Below, one piece after another: positions 45,511 to 55,770 of a stretch of 64,000 nt of DNA. The notes beneath the pieces were generated by a model. That model saw nothing but the letters and a program-made list of their open reading frames with translations. It made no database searches and was not told the origin of the DNA. Position numbers and translations under genes: made by a program. The DNA is taken from contig CAXXUG010000013.1 of assembly GCA_963664835.2 (NCBI GenBank), forward strand, positions 186,001-250,000. Reading direction: 5' to 3'. The DNA is from G963664835 sp963664835 (GTDB lineage: Bacteria > Chloroflexota > UBA6077 > FW602-bin22 > JBCLEL01). Positions within the stretch are counted from its first letter, which is position 1; every line of letters begins with the position of its first letter.

Positions 45511-46509
45511 TCAGAGACCGGCGTGGAGATTCAGAACGCTGCGGATCGCGCTTGCGCAGGCCTCGCCCTGTACCTCGCGAACCATGATCGCGTTGCGATA
45601 GCCGGCGCCGCATCCAACTTCCACGGTAATTGTGGGCGCATGTCCGGAGTACTCGAACAAGGCCTTGATGAGATGTTCATAATGGTGGCGCAGTCGCCAC
45701 GCGACGTGGAAGCCGGCATTTGCCCAGTCGTCTTCGATACGTTGTGCGATCCGGTCGGCCCTCTCCTGGGCGGCGCCCTGATACTGTGCGACCCAGAGCC
45801 GGACGTTGTCGACCTGTATATGCTGGTGCAGGTCGATGACCGCGTCAACCTGGTGCCGGTCCATTATCGTCCTCGCCAACCTGGCTGTGCTGGTTGGATT
45901 ATCTCGCAGGTCGGCCGGCGACTCGTGCCACGGGTCCCAGTACTCATCTTCGCTGATCTGCTCGTATCGGAGCGCGATTGGATAGTCAGGATCGAAGTCG
46001 TGCTCCGACCGGTTGAAGTGCCCAGGCGGAAATGCCGGCAGCATCCACTCGTAGTCCTGTCCCCTCAGCTTGCCGGACCAGTAGTAGGGCCCTTCGATCA
46101 TGTCCACGTTGTAATCGAACACTTCCCAGGGAGTGCGGCAGCGCCCGTCCGGGTTGCCGAGGGGGTTAATGACGATGACCAACCTTCGCAGCAGTGTGGA
46201 AACGTCTAACTCGGTTCGCCGGCCATCCAGCCTCCGGCCGGTGATCAGCTCGCTGAGAACCTCCATCGCGCCGGCGGTTTGGGCCGGCTCGTGCCCGTGC
46301 GGTTGAACGAACAGCAGGACCTGCTTGTCCGAATCGGGGATGGAGCCATCGGTCAGGGTGAGGGCTTGGGCATTCAGACCAGTGAAACCGGTGACCGTGT
46401 CCACATGCATGTCCGGACGGGGGCGCCGCCAGACCTCTATCTGCCGTTCGACATCATCGGGCAAAACCAACCATGTGGGATCGTGGAGCCGCTTTAGCGT
46501 ACGCTTCAA
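45511..46509 (-). CDS. M14-family zinc carboxypeptidase-like protein
   Basis: 332 aa. The zinc site fits His71 and Glu74 (PHGHEPAQ) with a later His in IDLHQH (228 or 230). The general-base Glu is probably Glu297 (TVEVGCG). NPLGNPDGR (~115-123) is the usual M14 substrate-site segment. There is no signal peptide, so it is likely cytoplasmic. It may hydrolyse an amide or peptide rather than act as a digestive carboxypeptidase; succinylglutamate desuccinylase-like functions are possible. It is the first gene of a two-gene operon with the SDR. Confidence 0.8.
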   Translation of the reverse strand: MKRTLKRLHDPTWLVLPDDVERQIEVWRRPRPDMHVDTVTGFTGLNAQALTLTDGSIPDSDKQVLLFVQPHGHEPAQTAGAMEVLSELITGRRLDGRRTELDVSTLLRRLVIVINPLGNPDGRCRTPWEVFDYNVDMIEGPYYWSGKLRGQDYEWMLPAFPPGHFNRSEHDFDPDYPIALRYEQISEDEYWDPWHESPADLRDNPTSTARLARTIMDRHQVDAVIDLHQHIQVDNVRLWVAQYQGAAQERADRIAQRIEDDWANAGFHVAWRLRHHYEHLIKALFEYSGHAPTITVEVGCGAGYRNAIMVREVQGEACASAIRSVLNLHAGL

Positions 46510-46759
46510 TGGCAGCCGCGCCTTGAATTCATTGGGGAGTAACGCCCCCTGCGACTCTGAGTCTCAGGTCCGAATCAACAGTCGATCTTCTCATGGCCTT
46601 GAGCGAGATCCCCTGGGAGCCCGGTTTATGAGGCGCTCTCCGAATCCAGGAACCACATTGCACAGCTAGGTAATGTGACAACTGCCGCGATTGTGACTCG
46701 CCTAACCTGAGAACACGATCCAAGCCCGGCCAGCCGGCCGTTCTAAACCGAGGAGGAGG

Positions 46760-47839
46760 CTAGAGATCGTCCAGGGACGGTATCACCTCGTTGGCCAACA
46801 GTTCCATCGAGCGCATCCACTTGTCTTTTGGTTTCCACTCGTGGCCGATCGCCAGAAGATGGCCGAAGCCGCCGGTCTCTTCGTGCAGCGCACGAATCTT
46901 TTCAGCCACGTCTTCGACGCTGCCGACGATCCAAACGTTCTCCGCCAGATACTCGAGGTCTACCTCCTCGTCCGGCGTTTCGAGATCAACCTTGGTGAGC
47001 GAGATGAAATTCAACTTACGCAATAGCGGAAGGAAGTAGTGCGTCCAGTCACGGCCTATCACGCCATTGATAATGTCGTCCTTCGCCTGTTCGGTCGTCT
47101 CGGCTACATAGATGTCCCGAGCGATACGCCAGGACGACCTGTCGACGGTTCTGCCGGCGTTGGCTGCGCCCTGCTCGACCGACCGCCAGTGGGTATTCAG
47201 AACCCGACCGGGAATGATGTTGATGCTCATCGGGATCCATCCGCGTTCGCCCGCAAGAACGAGTGTCTCGGATTTCTCCGACACGCCGGCGACTGCGATC
47301 GGCGGATGCGGCTTCTGGTACGGCTTCAAATAGATGCCCATGCTTATGACGGGGTCAGGTTCCGGTAGCTTATAGCGGTAAGTCTTCGCTTCATACAGTC
47401 CAGGGGTCGGATCGGTCCATATCGAAATGATCTCATCGATCGCGTCGTGGGTGATAGTCCGCTGCAAGCCAGACTTCGGGTCGACGTCGAAAAGCTCGAA
47501 GTCACCTGGGAATCCGCCGGACCCCACGCCCCACATAAAGCGCCCCTCGGCCATATTGTCCAACTGGGCAATCCGGTGAGCCAAAACGACCGGATTGTGG
47601 TTCGGCATACAGTTGACGCCGGTGCCCAGCTTGATGTTCTTGGTCAGCGGAAGCGCCTGTGCGATCAAGAGGTCCGGCGCGGGGATGTTCTCCCACGCGG
47701 TCGTAAAATGCTCGCCGATCCAAGCCTCACTGAACCCAAGTTGGTCAAGGGCAATCAGTTGATCCAGGTCATCCTTGATCGTCTTCGAAGGATCGCTTCC
47801 TGGAGGATGGAGGGGCATTGTAAAATATCCGAGTTTCAA
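46760..47839 (-). CDS. LLM-class flavin-dependent oxidoreductase
   Basis: 359-aa bacterial-luciferase-like monooxygenase using FMN or F420. The N-terminus is KLGYFTMPLHPP; GFSEAWIGEHFTTAWEN, KLGTGVNCMPNHNPVVLAHRIAQLDNMAEGR and GVGSGGFPGDFE are standard family segments. The TTG at 47839 behind AGGGGG replaces a longer in-frame extension that runs into unrelated sequence. Such enzymes are expanded in SAR202-like Chloroflexota and are proposed to attack recalcitrant organics. It is divergent from glcD across about 300 bases. Confidence 0.9.
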   Translation of the reverse strand: MKLGYFTMPLHPPGSDPSKTIKDDLDQLIALDQLGFSEAWIGEHFTTAWENIPAPDLLIAQALPLTKNIKLGTGVNCMPNHNPVVLAHRIAQLDNMAEGRFMWGVGSGGFPGDFELFDVDPKSGLQRTITHDAIDEIISIWTDPTPGLYEAKTYRYKLPEPDPVISMGIYLKPYQKPHPPIAVAGVSEKSETLVLAGERGWIPMSINIIPGRVLNTHWRSVEQGAANAGRTVDRSSWRIARDIYVAETTEQAKDDIINGVIGRDWTHYFLPLLRKLNFISLTKVDLETPDEEVDLEYLAENVWIVGSVEDVAEKIRALHEETGGFGHLLAIGHEWKPKDKWMRSMELLANEVIPSLDDL

Positions 47840-48143
47840 GGCGTCCCCCTTTTCGCTGTGGGTGTTTCGTCGGTCCGGCGGCCGGCAAGAATGCTGAAAA
47901 TCAGGCCGGAACGCCGCCATTCTATCATGCCGGAACGTCGCCGCACTCCCAGTTTCCCTCCCGCTCCCATTGGCGTCCAAACCCACACAATAATGGACGG
48001 AAAACGAATTTGCCGGCGAAGAAGCCCAAGGCAAGTTTGACACGGCGATCAGTACATGCCTACCATCTAGTCAACTCCGCACCCGTTCACGCAACGGTTC
48101 AGAATACGCGCCCAGAAGACTGGGCCACACTAGGTACGAATAA

Positions 48144-49571
48144 ATGACCAATCCAGAGTTGATCGCCGGCCTGAAGGCGATCGCCGGCGAGCGTTCCGTC
48201 CTCTGGCGAGACTATGACCTCATGCTCTACGAGTACGATGGGTCGATAGACAAAGCGCGTCCAAGTGCGGTCGTGATGCCGTCCGAGGCGGAACAGGTCT
48301 CGGAGGTTGTGAAACTTTGCAATCGCCACGGAGTCCCCTTTACGGCACGAGGGGCCGGCACCGGCCTCAGCGGCGGATGCCTGCCGGAGCACGACAGCGT
48401 CCTGCTCGTGTTTTCGAAGTTGAACCGGATTCTCGAGATCGATGCTGACAACATGCGAGCAGTCGTCGAGCCGGGAGTCGTCAACCTCCACCTGAGCGAC
48501 CGGACCGCCGACCTTGGGCTCTACTTCGTGCCGGACCCTTCATCCCAAAAGGCCTGCACGATTGGCGGCAACGTTGGCGAGAACTCAGGTGGACCCCACA
48601 CGCTCATCTATGGCGTCACGACCAACCACGTACTCGGTCTGGAGGTTGTCTTGCCCGATGGCGAGATGATCAACGTAGGCGGCAAGGCACTGGACGCGCC
48701 GGGGTACGATCTCGTGGGGATGTTCGTCGGTTCCGAGGGGACGCTCGGAATCGTCACCAAGATCACCGTCAAGCTGACTCCGGTGCCCGAGGCGGTGAAA
48801 ACGTTACTCGCCGACTTTGAAACAGTGGCCGACGCCAGTACAGCCGTCAGCGACATCATAGAGAGCGGCGTGGTGCCGGCCGCCCTCGAGATGATGGACA
48901 ACCTGTCGATCCGGGCGGTGGAGAGATCGGTACACGCCGGTTACCCGACCGACGCTGCCGCCGTGCTCCTGATTGAAGTAGAGGGACTGCGTGAGACGGT
49001 CAGCGATTTGGTTGAATCGGCCGCATCCGTCTGCCGCAAGAACAACGCCCGGCAGGTCAGGATCGCCAGCGAGGGCAAGGAACGGAACCTACTCTGGGCC
49101 GGGCGCAAGGGCGCGTTTGGCGCGATGGGCCGGCTGAGCCCGGACTACTATGTGATGGATGGCGTCGTACCCAGAAACCGATTGCCGGAGGTCCTTGCCG
49201 GCATCGAAGAGGTCAGCAAGAAGTACGGTCTCAGAATCGCCAACGTTTTCCACGCCGGCGACGGCAACCTGCACCCCCTGGTCCTGTGGAACTCGGACAA
49301 TCCTGGTGAGGAGGAAAAGGTCCGTGACGCCGGGGTCGAGGTTCTGGATATCGTCGCGAAGGTCGGCGGCGCGCTTACCGGTGAGCATGGGATCGGCGTC
49401 GAGAAACGCGACATGATGGGTCTATTCTTCAGTGAAGATGACATCACGACTATGAGTTGGCTCAAAAAGGCGCTCGATCCAGACGAGATGTGCAATCCAG
49501 GGAAGCTATTCCCAACTCCCGGCCGTTGCATCAAACCGAGACCCGGCAGGCTGCCGGTCATGGGTTGGTAG
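48144..49571 (+). CDS. glcD: glycolate oxidase FAD subunit GlcD
   Basis: 475-aa FAD-dependent 2-hydroxyacid dehydrogenase. The PCMH FAD-binding domain has GAGTGLSGGCLP (~70-81) and GGNVGENSGGPHT; the C-terminal domain has HAGDGNLHP and GEHGIGVEKR. With the next two genes it forms the GlcDEF complex that oxidises glycolate (or D-lactate) to glyoxylate and feeds electrons to the membrane quinone pool. The ATG start at 48144 gives the normal length. The promoter probably lies in the 304-base divergent gap upstream. Confidence 0.93.
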   Translation: MTNPELIAGLKAIAGERSVLWRDYDLMLYEYDGSIDKARPSAVVMPSEAEQVSEVVKLCNRHGVPFTARGAGTGLSGGCLPEHDSVLLVFSKLNRILEIDADNMRAVVEPGVVNLHLSDRTADLGLYFVPDPSSQKACTIGGNVGENSGGPHTLIYGVTTNHVLGLEVVLPDGEMINVGGKALDAPGYDLVGMFVGSEGTLGIVTKITVKLTPVPEAVKTLLADFETVADASTAVSDIIESGVVPAALEMMDNLSIRAVERSVHAGYPTDAAAVLLIEVEGLRETVSDLVESAASVCRKNNARQVRIASEGKERNLLWAGRKGAFGAMGRLSPDYYVMDGVVPRNRLPEVLAGIEEVSKKYGLRIANVFHAGDGNLHPLVLWNSDNPGEEEKVRDAGVEVLDIVAKVGGALTGEHGIGVEKRDMMGLFFSEDDITTMSWLKKALDPDEMCNPGKLFPTPGRCIKPRPGRLPVMGW

Positions 49572-49637
49572 TCGGTGCCGTTTATCCAGTTCCGAAACGA
49601 ACTCCAATCCAAGCCTGCCCCGAGCGGCTAGTCCCGA

Positions 49638-50987
49638 ATGAGTCAGTCAGTCGATTCGCTCCGTCTGTATGAAGGGATGGACACGATTGGACTTGGCTGG
49701 CGCCAGGTCGGCCCGGAGGATGAATCGCTCGCGTTCGACGGGGCGATTCCAGGCGCGGTCGCTTACCCCGCCTCCTTGGAGGAAGCCGCCGGCGTGCTCG
49801 GTCTGGCTTCCCGTACAGGGGCCCAAGTAGCAATCCGTGGCGCCGGAACCAAACTTGGTCTTGGATATCCGCCCGGCAGAGTCGACCTGCTTCTGGTTAC
49901 AACTCGAATGAACCGAATAGTCGAGTACGAGCCGGCGAACCTGACGGTGACCGTCGATGCCGGCTTGAGCCTGTCAACGTTGCAAGAGACACTCGCGGCG
50001 CGCGGCCAATGGCTGCCGATAGATCCGCCCTATGCGGACCGGGCCACCATTGGTGGCATTCTGGCTACGAACGCCAGCGGTCCCTCGCGTATGGCGTATG
50101 GGGGCGCCCGCGACCTGTTGATAGGCAGCGTAGTGGCGACTTCGGACGGTCGCATCAGCAAGTCCGGCGGGCGCGTGGTAAAGAACGTCGCCGGGTACGA
50201 CCTGAACAAGCTCTGGATCGGTTCGCTTGGAACACTTGCGTTGATTGGCGAAGTCACTTTCAAATTATCACCTTTGCCGGTTTCCAGGGGCATGGCCTTG
50301 GCATCGTTCGATTCGGTCGAGTCCTGGTCCGACGCTGTCGGCAGAATCATCAGGCTGCCGGCCCCTCCGCAGGCTCTAGCGGTGTTGGATACCAAGGCGG
50401 CCGGCGAGCTTGGCCTCGAACTGCCGTCCTCATCACCCAGCGACTGGCTGCTGATTGCCATGGCCGCGGGATCGCCTGCCGCCGTCGACCGCCAACTGGC
50501 CGACATCGTCGGACACTGCGACTCCGCCGGCAAAGCCGAGGTATCGGGATTGGACTCAGGTGCGACGTGGGCCGCGATCAGGGAGTCGGTTGCCCAACGG
50601 CACGAAAACCAGCCAGGGTTGTGGCTGAGAGCAGCGGTCCCTATTTCCCGCGCCGGTCGAGCTTCGGACGCCTTCCTAAAGGCAGCTATCGAAGGCGAAA
50701 ACAGCCGAATCGTCAGGGCCTATCCCGCGCTGGGAGACATCCAAGCGTTTTGGCCTTTGGCCTCAGAGTCGCGGGCGGATGCGGCGGCCCGCGAGATCGG
50801 CGCGTTACGCCAACTCTGCTCCGACGTCGGCGGCAGCTTGGCGATCGAACGCGGCCCTTCTGACGTCAGGGTAGCGGCGAGCGTTTGGGGCGACGTGGGT
50901 CCTCATATGAGGGTTATGAGAAGCCTGAAGGACAGGTTCGACGCTGCCGGCATCTTGAATGCCGGCAGATTCGTCGGACGAATCTGA
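49638..50987 (+). CDS. glcE: glycolate oxidase FAD-binding subunit GlcE
   Basis: 449-aa second FAD-binding subunit. RGAGTKLGLG (~68-77) and GGILATNASGPSRMAYGGARDLLIG are typical. It is longer than E. coli GlcE (350 aa) because of an extended C-terminal half, common outside Proteobacteria. It follows glcD after 66 bases; glcF follows after 65. Confidence 0.9.
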   Translation: MSQSVDSLRLYEGMDTIGLGWRQVGPEDESLAFDGAIPGAVAYPASLEEAAGVLGLASRTGAQVAIRGAGTKLGLGYPPGRVDLLLVTTRMNRIVEYEPANLTVTVDAGLSLSTLQETLAARGQWLPIDPPYADRATIGGILATNASGPSRMAYGGARDLLIGSVVATSDGRISKSGGRVVKNVAGYDLNKLWIGSLGTLALIGEVTFKLSPLPVSRGMALASFDSVESWSDAVGRIIRLPAPPQALAVLDTKAAGELGLELPSSSPSDWLLIAMAAGSPAAVDRQLADIVGHCDSAGKAEVSGLDSGATWAAIRESVAQRHENQPGLWLRAAVPISRAGRASDAFLKAAIEGENSRIVRAYPALGDIQAFWPLASESRADAAAREIGALRQLCSDVGGSLAIERGPSDVRVAASVWGDVGPHMRVMRSLKDRFDAAGILNAGRFVGRI

Positions 50988-51052
50988 AAGAATGTATCGA
51001 TACGAGGTGTACGGTGGCCGTCTGGTCGCCACCAAGATAGAGGGTTAGCTTC

Positions 51053-52381
51053 TTGGCCGTCGAAACCGACAAGACTGAATCACATCAGCTCCACCTGATA
51101 GATCGCGATCTGATCAGGGGTTGCGTCCACTGTGGAATGTGCCTCTCCTACTGCCCAACATACAAGGAGTTGGGCAGCGAGCTCGATTCCCCCCGAGGAC
51201 GCATCTACCAGATGAAGCTGCTAACCGACGGACGAATCCCCGTCGAAAGTCCTGACTTCCGAGAACATATCAATCTTTGCCTGAACTGCCGGGCCTGTGA
51301 GACCGCCTGTCCCTCGGGAGTTCAGTACGGGCAGCTGTTGGAGCAGTCGAGGGCCATAATCCCGCCGGCGTCAAGGCTGGAACGAGTTCTTCGATTTGTC
51401 GTGCTGAACAAGATATTCACTTCCTCTACGCTGCTTCGCCTGTTTGGCACCGCCACTCGCCTCTATCAGAAGACTGGGTTGCAGGCCCTGGTGAGACGGA
51501 CTGGCCTCATCGATAGAATGCCGCTCAACATCGGCCGGCTCGAACGGCTGTTGCCTCGATTTCAAGGCGGCGTATTCAACCCTCCGCTACCCGAGTTCAC
51601 GCCCGCCGTTGGTCCCAGCAAGCACCGCGTCGCGTTCGTAGCCGGCTGCGTCCAGGACGAAATCTTCCGGCGGACCAACGCCTCGACAATCTCTGTCCTC
51701 GCTCGCAATGGCTGTGAGGTGGTAGTCCCGCCTGGACAGGTGTGCTGCGGCGCGCTGCACGTACATGGCGGCGAGAAAGGGACCGCCCAGCAACTGGCTA
51801 GGCGGAACATAGAGGTATTTGAAGAGTTGAAGGTGGACGCAATCATCGTCAACGCCGCCGGATGCGGGTCGACCCTGAAAGAGTATCACCACCTGCTTCA
51901 CGACGATCCGGACTACGCCCAGAGGGCGGTGTCATTCTCGCAAAGAATGCGCGACGTGAACGAGTTCCTCGGCGGGATCGACCTTAACCGAGAATTGGGC
52001 GAGATCCGCCGGCGGGTTACCTACCAGGACGCCTGCCACCTGGTCCACGGCCAGAACGTCTCCGAACAGCCCCGAGATCTGATCAACAGCATTCCCGGGA
52101 TCGAGTTCGTCGAGATGGGCGAGTCCGACGCGTGCTGCGGCAGTGCCGGCATATACAACATCACAAACTACGACATGTCGATGGAGATTCTCGATCGCAA
52201 GCTTGATTTCCTGGCGCAGACCGGCGCCGAAATCTTACTGGCGTCAAACACCGGCTGCATCATTCAGCTCGCCTACGGGGTGCGTAAGCGAGGCTTGCCG
52301 ATCGAGGTCATGCATCCGATCGATCTGCTAGACTGGAGCTACCGGACCTCCCGCTCGAAGACCGGCTCGAAGTCCAGATAA
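51053..52381 (+). CDS. glcF: glycolate oxidase iron-sulfur subunit GlcF
   Basis: 442 aa. Two 4Fe-4S motifs, Cys24/27/30/34 (CVHCGMCLSYCP) and Cys76/79/82/86 (CLNCRACETACP), are followed by two CCG domains (VCCGALHVHGG and DACCGSAGIYN) that hold a further cofactor in heterodisulfide-reductase-like proteins. It passes electrons from GlcDE to the respiratory chain. The TTG start at 51053 has a poor ribosome site. Last gene of the operon. Confidence 0.93.
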   Translation: MAVETDKTESHQLHLIDRDLIRGCVHCGMCLSYCPTYKELGSELDSPRGRIYQMKLLTDGRIPVESPDFREHINLCLNCRACETACPSGVQYGQLLEQSRAIIPPASRLERVLRFVVLNKIFTSSTLLRLFGTATRLYQKTGLQALVRRTGLIDRMPLNIGRLERLLPRFQGGVFNPPLPEFTPAVGPSKHRVAFVAGCVQDEIFRRTNASTISVLARNGCEVVVPPGQVCCGALHVHGGEKGTAQQLARRNIEVFEELKVDAIIVNAAGCGSTLKEYHHLLHDDPDYAQRAVSFSQRMRDVNEFLGGIDLNRELGEIRRRVTYQDACHLVHGQNVSEQPRDLINSIPGIEFVEMGESDACCGSAGIYNITNYDMSMEILDRKLDFLAQTGAEILLASNTGCIIQLAYGVRKRGLPIEVMHPIDLLDWSYRTSRSKTGSKSR

Positions 52382-52468
52382 TCGACGGGGCCCCAGTTGC
52401 CGCGGCCTGACTACGCAGCGGGAGCCCAACTAATCCTGGACTGACGCTCGACATAAGCCTAATTCCCG

Positions 52469-53770
52469 CTAAGAACCCGACGCCGCCGGCGCCGGACCCT
52501 CGCTTCTCGCCAGGCCGGTCTTGCCCACGAAGAACACGGTCGCAACAATAAGTCCGACAATCGCGATGGTGTTGTTTATGCCAATGAGGTCGGCGATGCT
52601 GCCGAGAAACACTATCGGCACCACGGCCGCCATGTTCCCCAGCATCAGAAGCACGGCGAATATCCTCCCACGCGACTGCACAGGCGCCCGGGTCATCAGT
52701 AGCGTTTGCGACGAGATGTTGATCAGGCCAAACCCGACGCCGAATGCGGCCGACACGACAACCAGAATCGGAACCAGCTGCATGCCAACCTGAAAATCCA
52801 GCACCGTTGTGACGATCCGGTCGATCAAACCAAGCATGATCATCGAGATTGACGCAACGACCAGACCAACGTGGCTCAGACTTGTCAGGTGGCGTTTCTT
52901 TGCCAGCCGGCCCAGGACCGAGCTGACCAACACTATGCCGGCGCCGGTGGGAGCGAAGAGAAAAACGGCGTCCACCGCCTGAACGCCGACGACCTTATCC
53001 ATGTAGCCGGGCACCAGCATCGCCATGACCAGTATCACCGCCGAAGCGGTCGTAAGATAGGCCATCGACCACCACGTTTGTCGGTCAGCGGATATAAATC
53101 CCCACGCCTCGCCCAGGTCGCGCTTCGTGTCCGCTACCAGCGTGTCCCGCCGCAGGGTATCGAGACCTCTGGCCGGCGGTTGGCTCGCCGGCAAAAACAT
53201 CACGAGTCCAGTGCAAATCAGGTAGATGAAGGCAATGACCCCGAACAACGCCGGCGCGCCGACGAACTTGATGATCCACGGGGCCAGCAAAACGATCCCG
53301 ACCATCTGGGAAATAGTGAACGTGAAATTGAACAGCGTGTTTGCGACAAGAAGCTGCCGGCGTTTGACCAGATCGGGAATCGTGGCCGCCTCGGCCGGGC
53401 CGAAAAATTGGCTGATAGCCACAAACAGGACGTTTACGGCGAAAACAACCGCCAACGATATCGGATAGAACAGGTAGCCCAGAATCACGCCGGCCCGGAG
53501 GAGATTTGTCCAGACAAGGATACTCTTCTTCCGCGAACGATCGACGATTACGCCGGCCAGCAGGCCGACGAACACTCCAGGCAGTACCGTCGAAAGGATC
53601 GCGGCGCCCAGTACCGCCGAGGAGCGGCTAGTCTCCTGCACGACCACTAGCATCCCGAACCAGGTCGCCTGTTGTGCCGTTTGAGACAATCCCTGCGCCG
53701 ACCACAGGTAGACGAAGTGTCGATTCCGCAGTATAGAGTCCTGCGGTATGAGCCGATCGAGATACACCAA
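52469..53770 (-). CDS. MFS transporter
   Basis: 433-aa major facilitator superfamily membrane protein with about twelve helices, resembling the MDR-type (enterobactin exporter/macrolide efflux-like) group: LWSAQGLSQTAQQATWFGMLVVV at the N-terminus and VGLLAGVIVDRSRKKSILVWTNLLRAG for the motif-A loop. It starts one base after the DUF951 stop, so the operon is pyrF-DUF951-MFS. The substrate is unknown. Confidence 0.88.
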   Translation of the reverse strand: MVYLDRLIPQDSILRNRHFVYLWSAQGLSQTAQQATWFGMLVVVQETSRSSAVLGAAILSTVLPGVFVGLLAGVIVDRSRKKSILVWTNLLRAGVILGYLFYPISLAVVFAVNVLFVAISQFFGPAEAATIPDLVKRRQLLVANTLFNFTFTISQMVGIVLLAPWIIKFVGAPALFGVIAFIYLICTGLVMFLPASQPPARGLDTLRRDTLVADTKRDLGEAWGFISADRQTWWSMAYLTTASAVILVMAMLVPGYMDKVVGVQAVDAVFLFAPTGAGIVLVSSVLGRLAKKRHLTSLSHVGLVVASISMIMLGLIDRIVTTVLDFQVGMQLVPILVVVSAAFGVGFGLINISSQTLLMTRAPVQSRGRIFAVLLMLGNMAAVVPIVFLGSIADLIGINNTIAIVGLIVATVFFVGKTGLARSEGPAPAASGS

Positions 53771-53771
53771 T

Positions 53772-53984
53772 CTATTCGGCCTTTTCTGGGGGTAGGTCGC
53801 CTCGGGCTACGAAGGACCTGATCCTTCGCTCAACGTCACTGCGCCGGAGGAGCAATCGGCGTTGACATGTCTGGCATCGCAGTCCCACGTCGGCTCCGAC
53901 GCGGAAAATGCGCCACTCGGACCCACCGCAGGGATGTGGCTTCTTCAACCGGACTACGTCGTCCACGTACAGTGCGAGGACCAA
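53772..53984 (-). CDS. DUF951 family protein
   Basis: 70 aa. Matches DUF951: DDVVRLKKPHPCGGSEWRIFRVGADVGLRCQTCQR, with three cysteines that could bind metal. The function is unknown; it is found mainly in Firmicutes and Chloroflexota. The TTG start lies one base after the pyrF stop, so expression depends on pyrF translation. Confidence 0.88.
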   Translation of the reverse strand: MVLALYVDDVVRLKKPHPCGGSEWRIFRVGADVGLRCQTCQRRLLLRRSDVERRIRSFVARGDLPPEKAE

Positions 53985-53985
53985 C

Positions 53986-54822
53986 CTACTCGTCCATGCC
54001 AGTGGTCAAGGCAGCATCGATTCTGTTCCGCAGGTCTTCCGCCGCCTCCCTTACTGCCGTCCGAAAGTTTGTCCCGGAACCAGCGTAGATGACCGAGCGA
54101 GACGCGTTGATCAGAGCCAGGCCGCCTGCTTCGCTCTGGCCGGCGCGTACGGCTGCCTCCAGGTCGCCGGCCTGGGCTCCGACGCCCGGTATCAGGATCG
54201 GCAGCGCCGGCGCCCGCTTCCGGACGTCGGCTAACTCCTTCGGGTAGGTCGCGCCAACCACCAATCCGCAGTTGCCGTGGCGGTTCCAGGAGACCACCCT
54301 ATTGGCAACGGTCAAGTAAAGTGGTTCGTTTTCTACCATCAGGTCCTGGAACTCGTTGGCCCCTGGATTCGAGCTACGGGTCAACACGAAGACTCCCCTG
54401 TCGGCCCTATCGAGGAAAGGCGCGACGCAGTCTCCGCCCACGTAGGGATTCACTGTGATCGCGTCAAAGCCCATCCGATCCAAGATCGCCCGAGCATATG
54501 CCTCCGCTGACGAATCGATGTCGCCTCGCTTGGCGTCGGCGATCAATAGAATGTCTTCAGGAACCAACTCGCGAAGGTCGTGTAGGATACTCCAACCCTC
54601 CACTCCCATCGCCTCGAAGAAGCTGAAGTTCGGTTTGTAGGCGCAAACGAGGTCGCTCGTGGACTCGACGACAGCGGAAATGAACTGCCTCACACCGCCG
54701 GCGTCCCTGGGAAGGCCGGCCGGCAGCCGGTCGACGACGACGTCGAGCCCGACGCACAGCCAACTCCGCTTCGCCACTGCCGTGGCCTGCAGCCGGTCGA
54801 CAAACGTCCCAATGATAGTCAA
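53986..54822 (-). CDS. pyrF: orotidine-5'-phosphate decarboxylase
   Basis: 278-aa enzyme for the last step of UMP synthesis. It belongs to the longer (group 2) form: WLCVGLDVVVDRLP at the N-terminus, catalytic tetrad DAKRGDID at 96-103, TVNPYVGGD, and IPGVGAQAGD near the phosphate site. The TTG start at 54822 has AGGAGAAGGA upstream. First gene of an operon with DUF951 and an MFS transporter; no other pyr gene is in the window. Confidence 0.95.
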   Translation of the reverse strand: MTIIGTFVDRLQATAVAKRSWLCVGLDVVVDRLPAGLPRDAGGVRQFISAVVESTSDLVCAYKPNFSFFEAMGVEGWSILHDLRELVPEDILLIADAKRGDIDSSAEAYARAILDRMGFDAITVNPYVGGDCVAPFLDRADRGVFVLTRSSNPGANEFQDLMVENEPLYLTVANRVVSWNRHGNCGLVVGATYPKELADVRKRAPALPILIPGVGAQAGDLEAAVRAGQSEAGGLALINASRSVIYAGSGTNFRTAVREAAEDLRNRIDAALTTGMDE

Positions 54823-55142
54823 AGATCCTTCTCCTGTAGCCGGCGCCTCGCGAATCTTTCGGTCGATCTTCCAAACACACTATTCTAGTTCACAGTTTGG
54901 GCCGGCGTTTGAATCACCATGCGACAGATCGCAGATGCCCGATGTTGATAGAGCGCTTCCGGCTCTCGATTCGGAGGAATGCTTCATCCAGAATCAGATA
55001 GCTGAAAGTCCAGCGTTGTATTCGCAGCTAGAGGGATAGTCGGACACTCGCACGCGAGCCGCGACTTGGTAAACAGTCCGTACGGGGCTACACTGAAATC
55101 AAGACATTGTGACGGCCCGGCACGAATCAAGGAAAAAACCAG
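54823..55142. other. divergent intergenic region, nothing recognised
   Basis: 320 bases between the pyrF start and the HD-protein start. It probably contains both promoters, but I cannot mark them with confidence. No repeat core or RNA seen. Confidence 0.35.
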
Positions 55143-55770
55143 ATGCGACTCAATAGACTCAGACAACGCGTCGAACAGGTCTGGTCGGTGCGTTACATCC
55201 CCGCCCACGACATCAAGCACACCCTTCGCGTCGCGGCCCTTGCCCGGCACATCGCGACAAATGAAGGCGGCGATCCCGACGAAGCGGAGGCCGCCGGCTT
55301 GCTTCACGACTTGGGAAGGCTGACGCAAGATGAAGAGGCCGGACACGCGGAGGCGGGGGTTGAGTGGGCGGACTCCATATTGCGGGAGACCACCGAGTTC
55401 TCGGACGACGCGAAAAAGCGGATCTTGTCCGCCCGTCCGGCAACATAGCCAGCTGCGCAGCAAGGGTATGCTCGCGAATATCATTCAGGACGCGGACAAA
55501 CTCGAGGGGCTTGGCGCGGTGGGTTTGATGCGCGCTTACGTCTCCAAGAGTCATCTGCTCGACTATCCGGAGGGTGTGATTGCCGAGCGCGGGTCGATTG
55601 CCGCGCGAAACATCAGCGAGCAGATTGCGTTTCAGATGGAGTGGTTCGACATGCTCTACACGAATACAGCGAAAGACATGGGTGAACGTCGATACCGCTT
55701 TATGCGAAAGTTCTTATCGGAACTGAAAACTGATATCGACGAGGCAAGCCACAAGGCTCCATCTGAGTGA
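55143..55770 (+). pseudogene. HD-domain phosphohydrolase, one frameshift
   Basis: From ATG 55143 the frame has VRYIPAHDIKHTLRVAALARHIA and AGLLHDLGR (HD pair at His55-Asp56), then loses frame at CCC 55432-55434. Deleting one C gives KKRILSAVRQHSQLRSKGMLANIIQDADKLEGLG, where QDADKLE is the distal HD-family motif, and the frame continues to 55770. The corrected length is about 208 aa. Members of this group act as nucleotidases or metal-dependent phosphohydrolases. Whether it is dead or misassembled cannot be told here. Confidence 0.8.

Noticed and set aside
47840..48043. N-terminal extension of the LLM oxidoreductase
   Set aside because: The extra residues do not resemble the family, and a TTG with AGGGGG directly upstream gives the canonical N-terminus.
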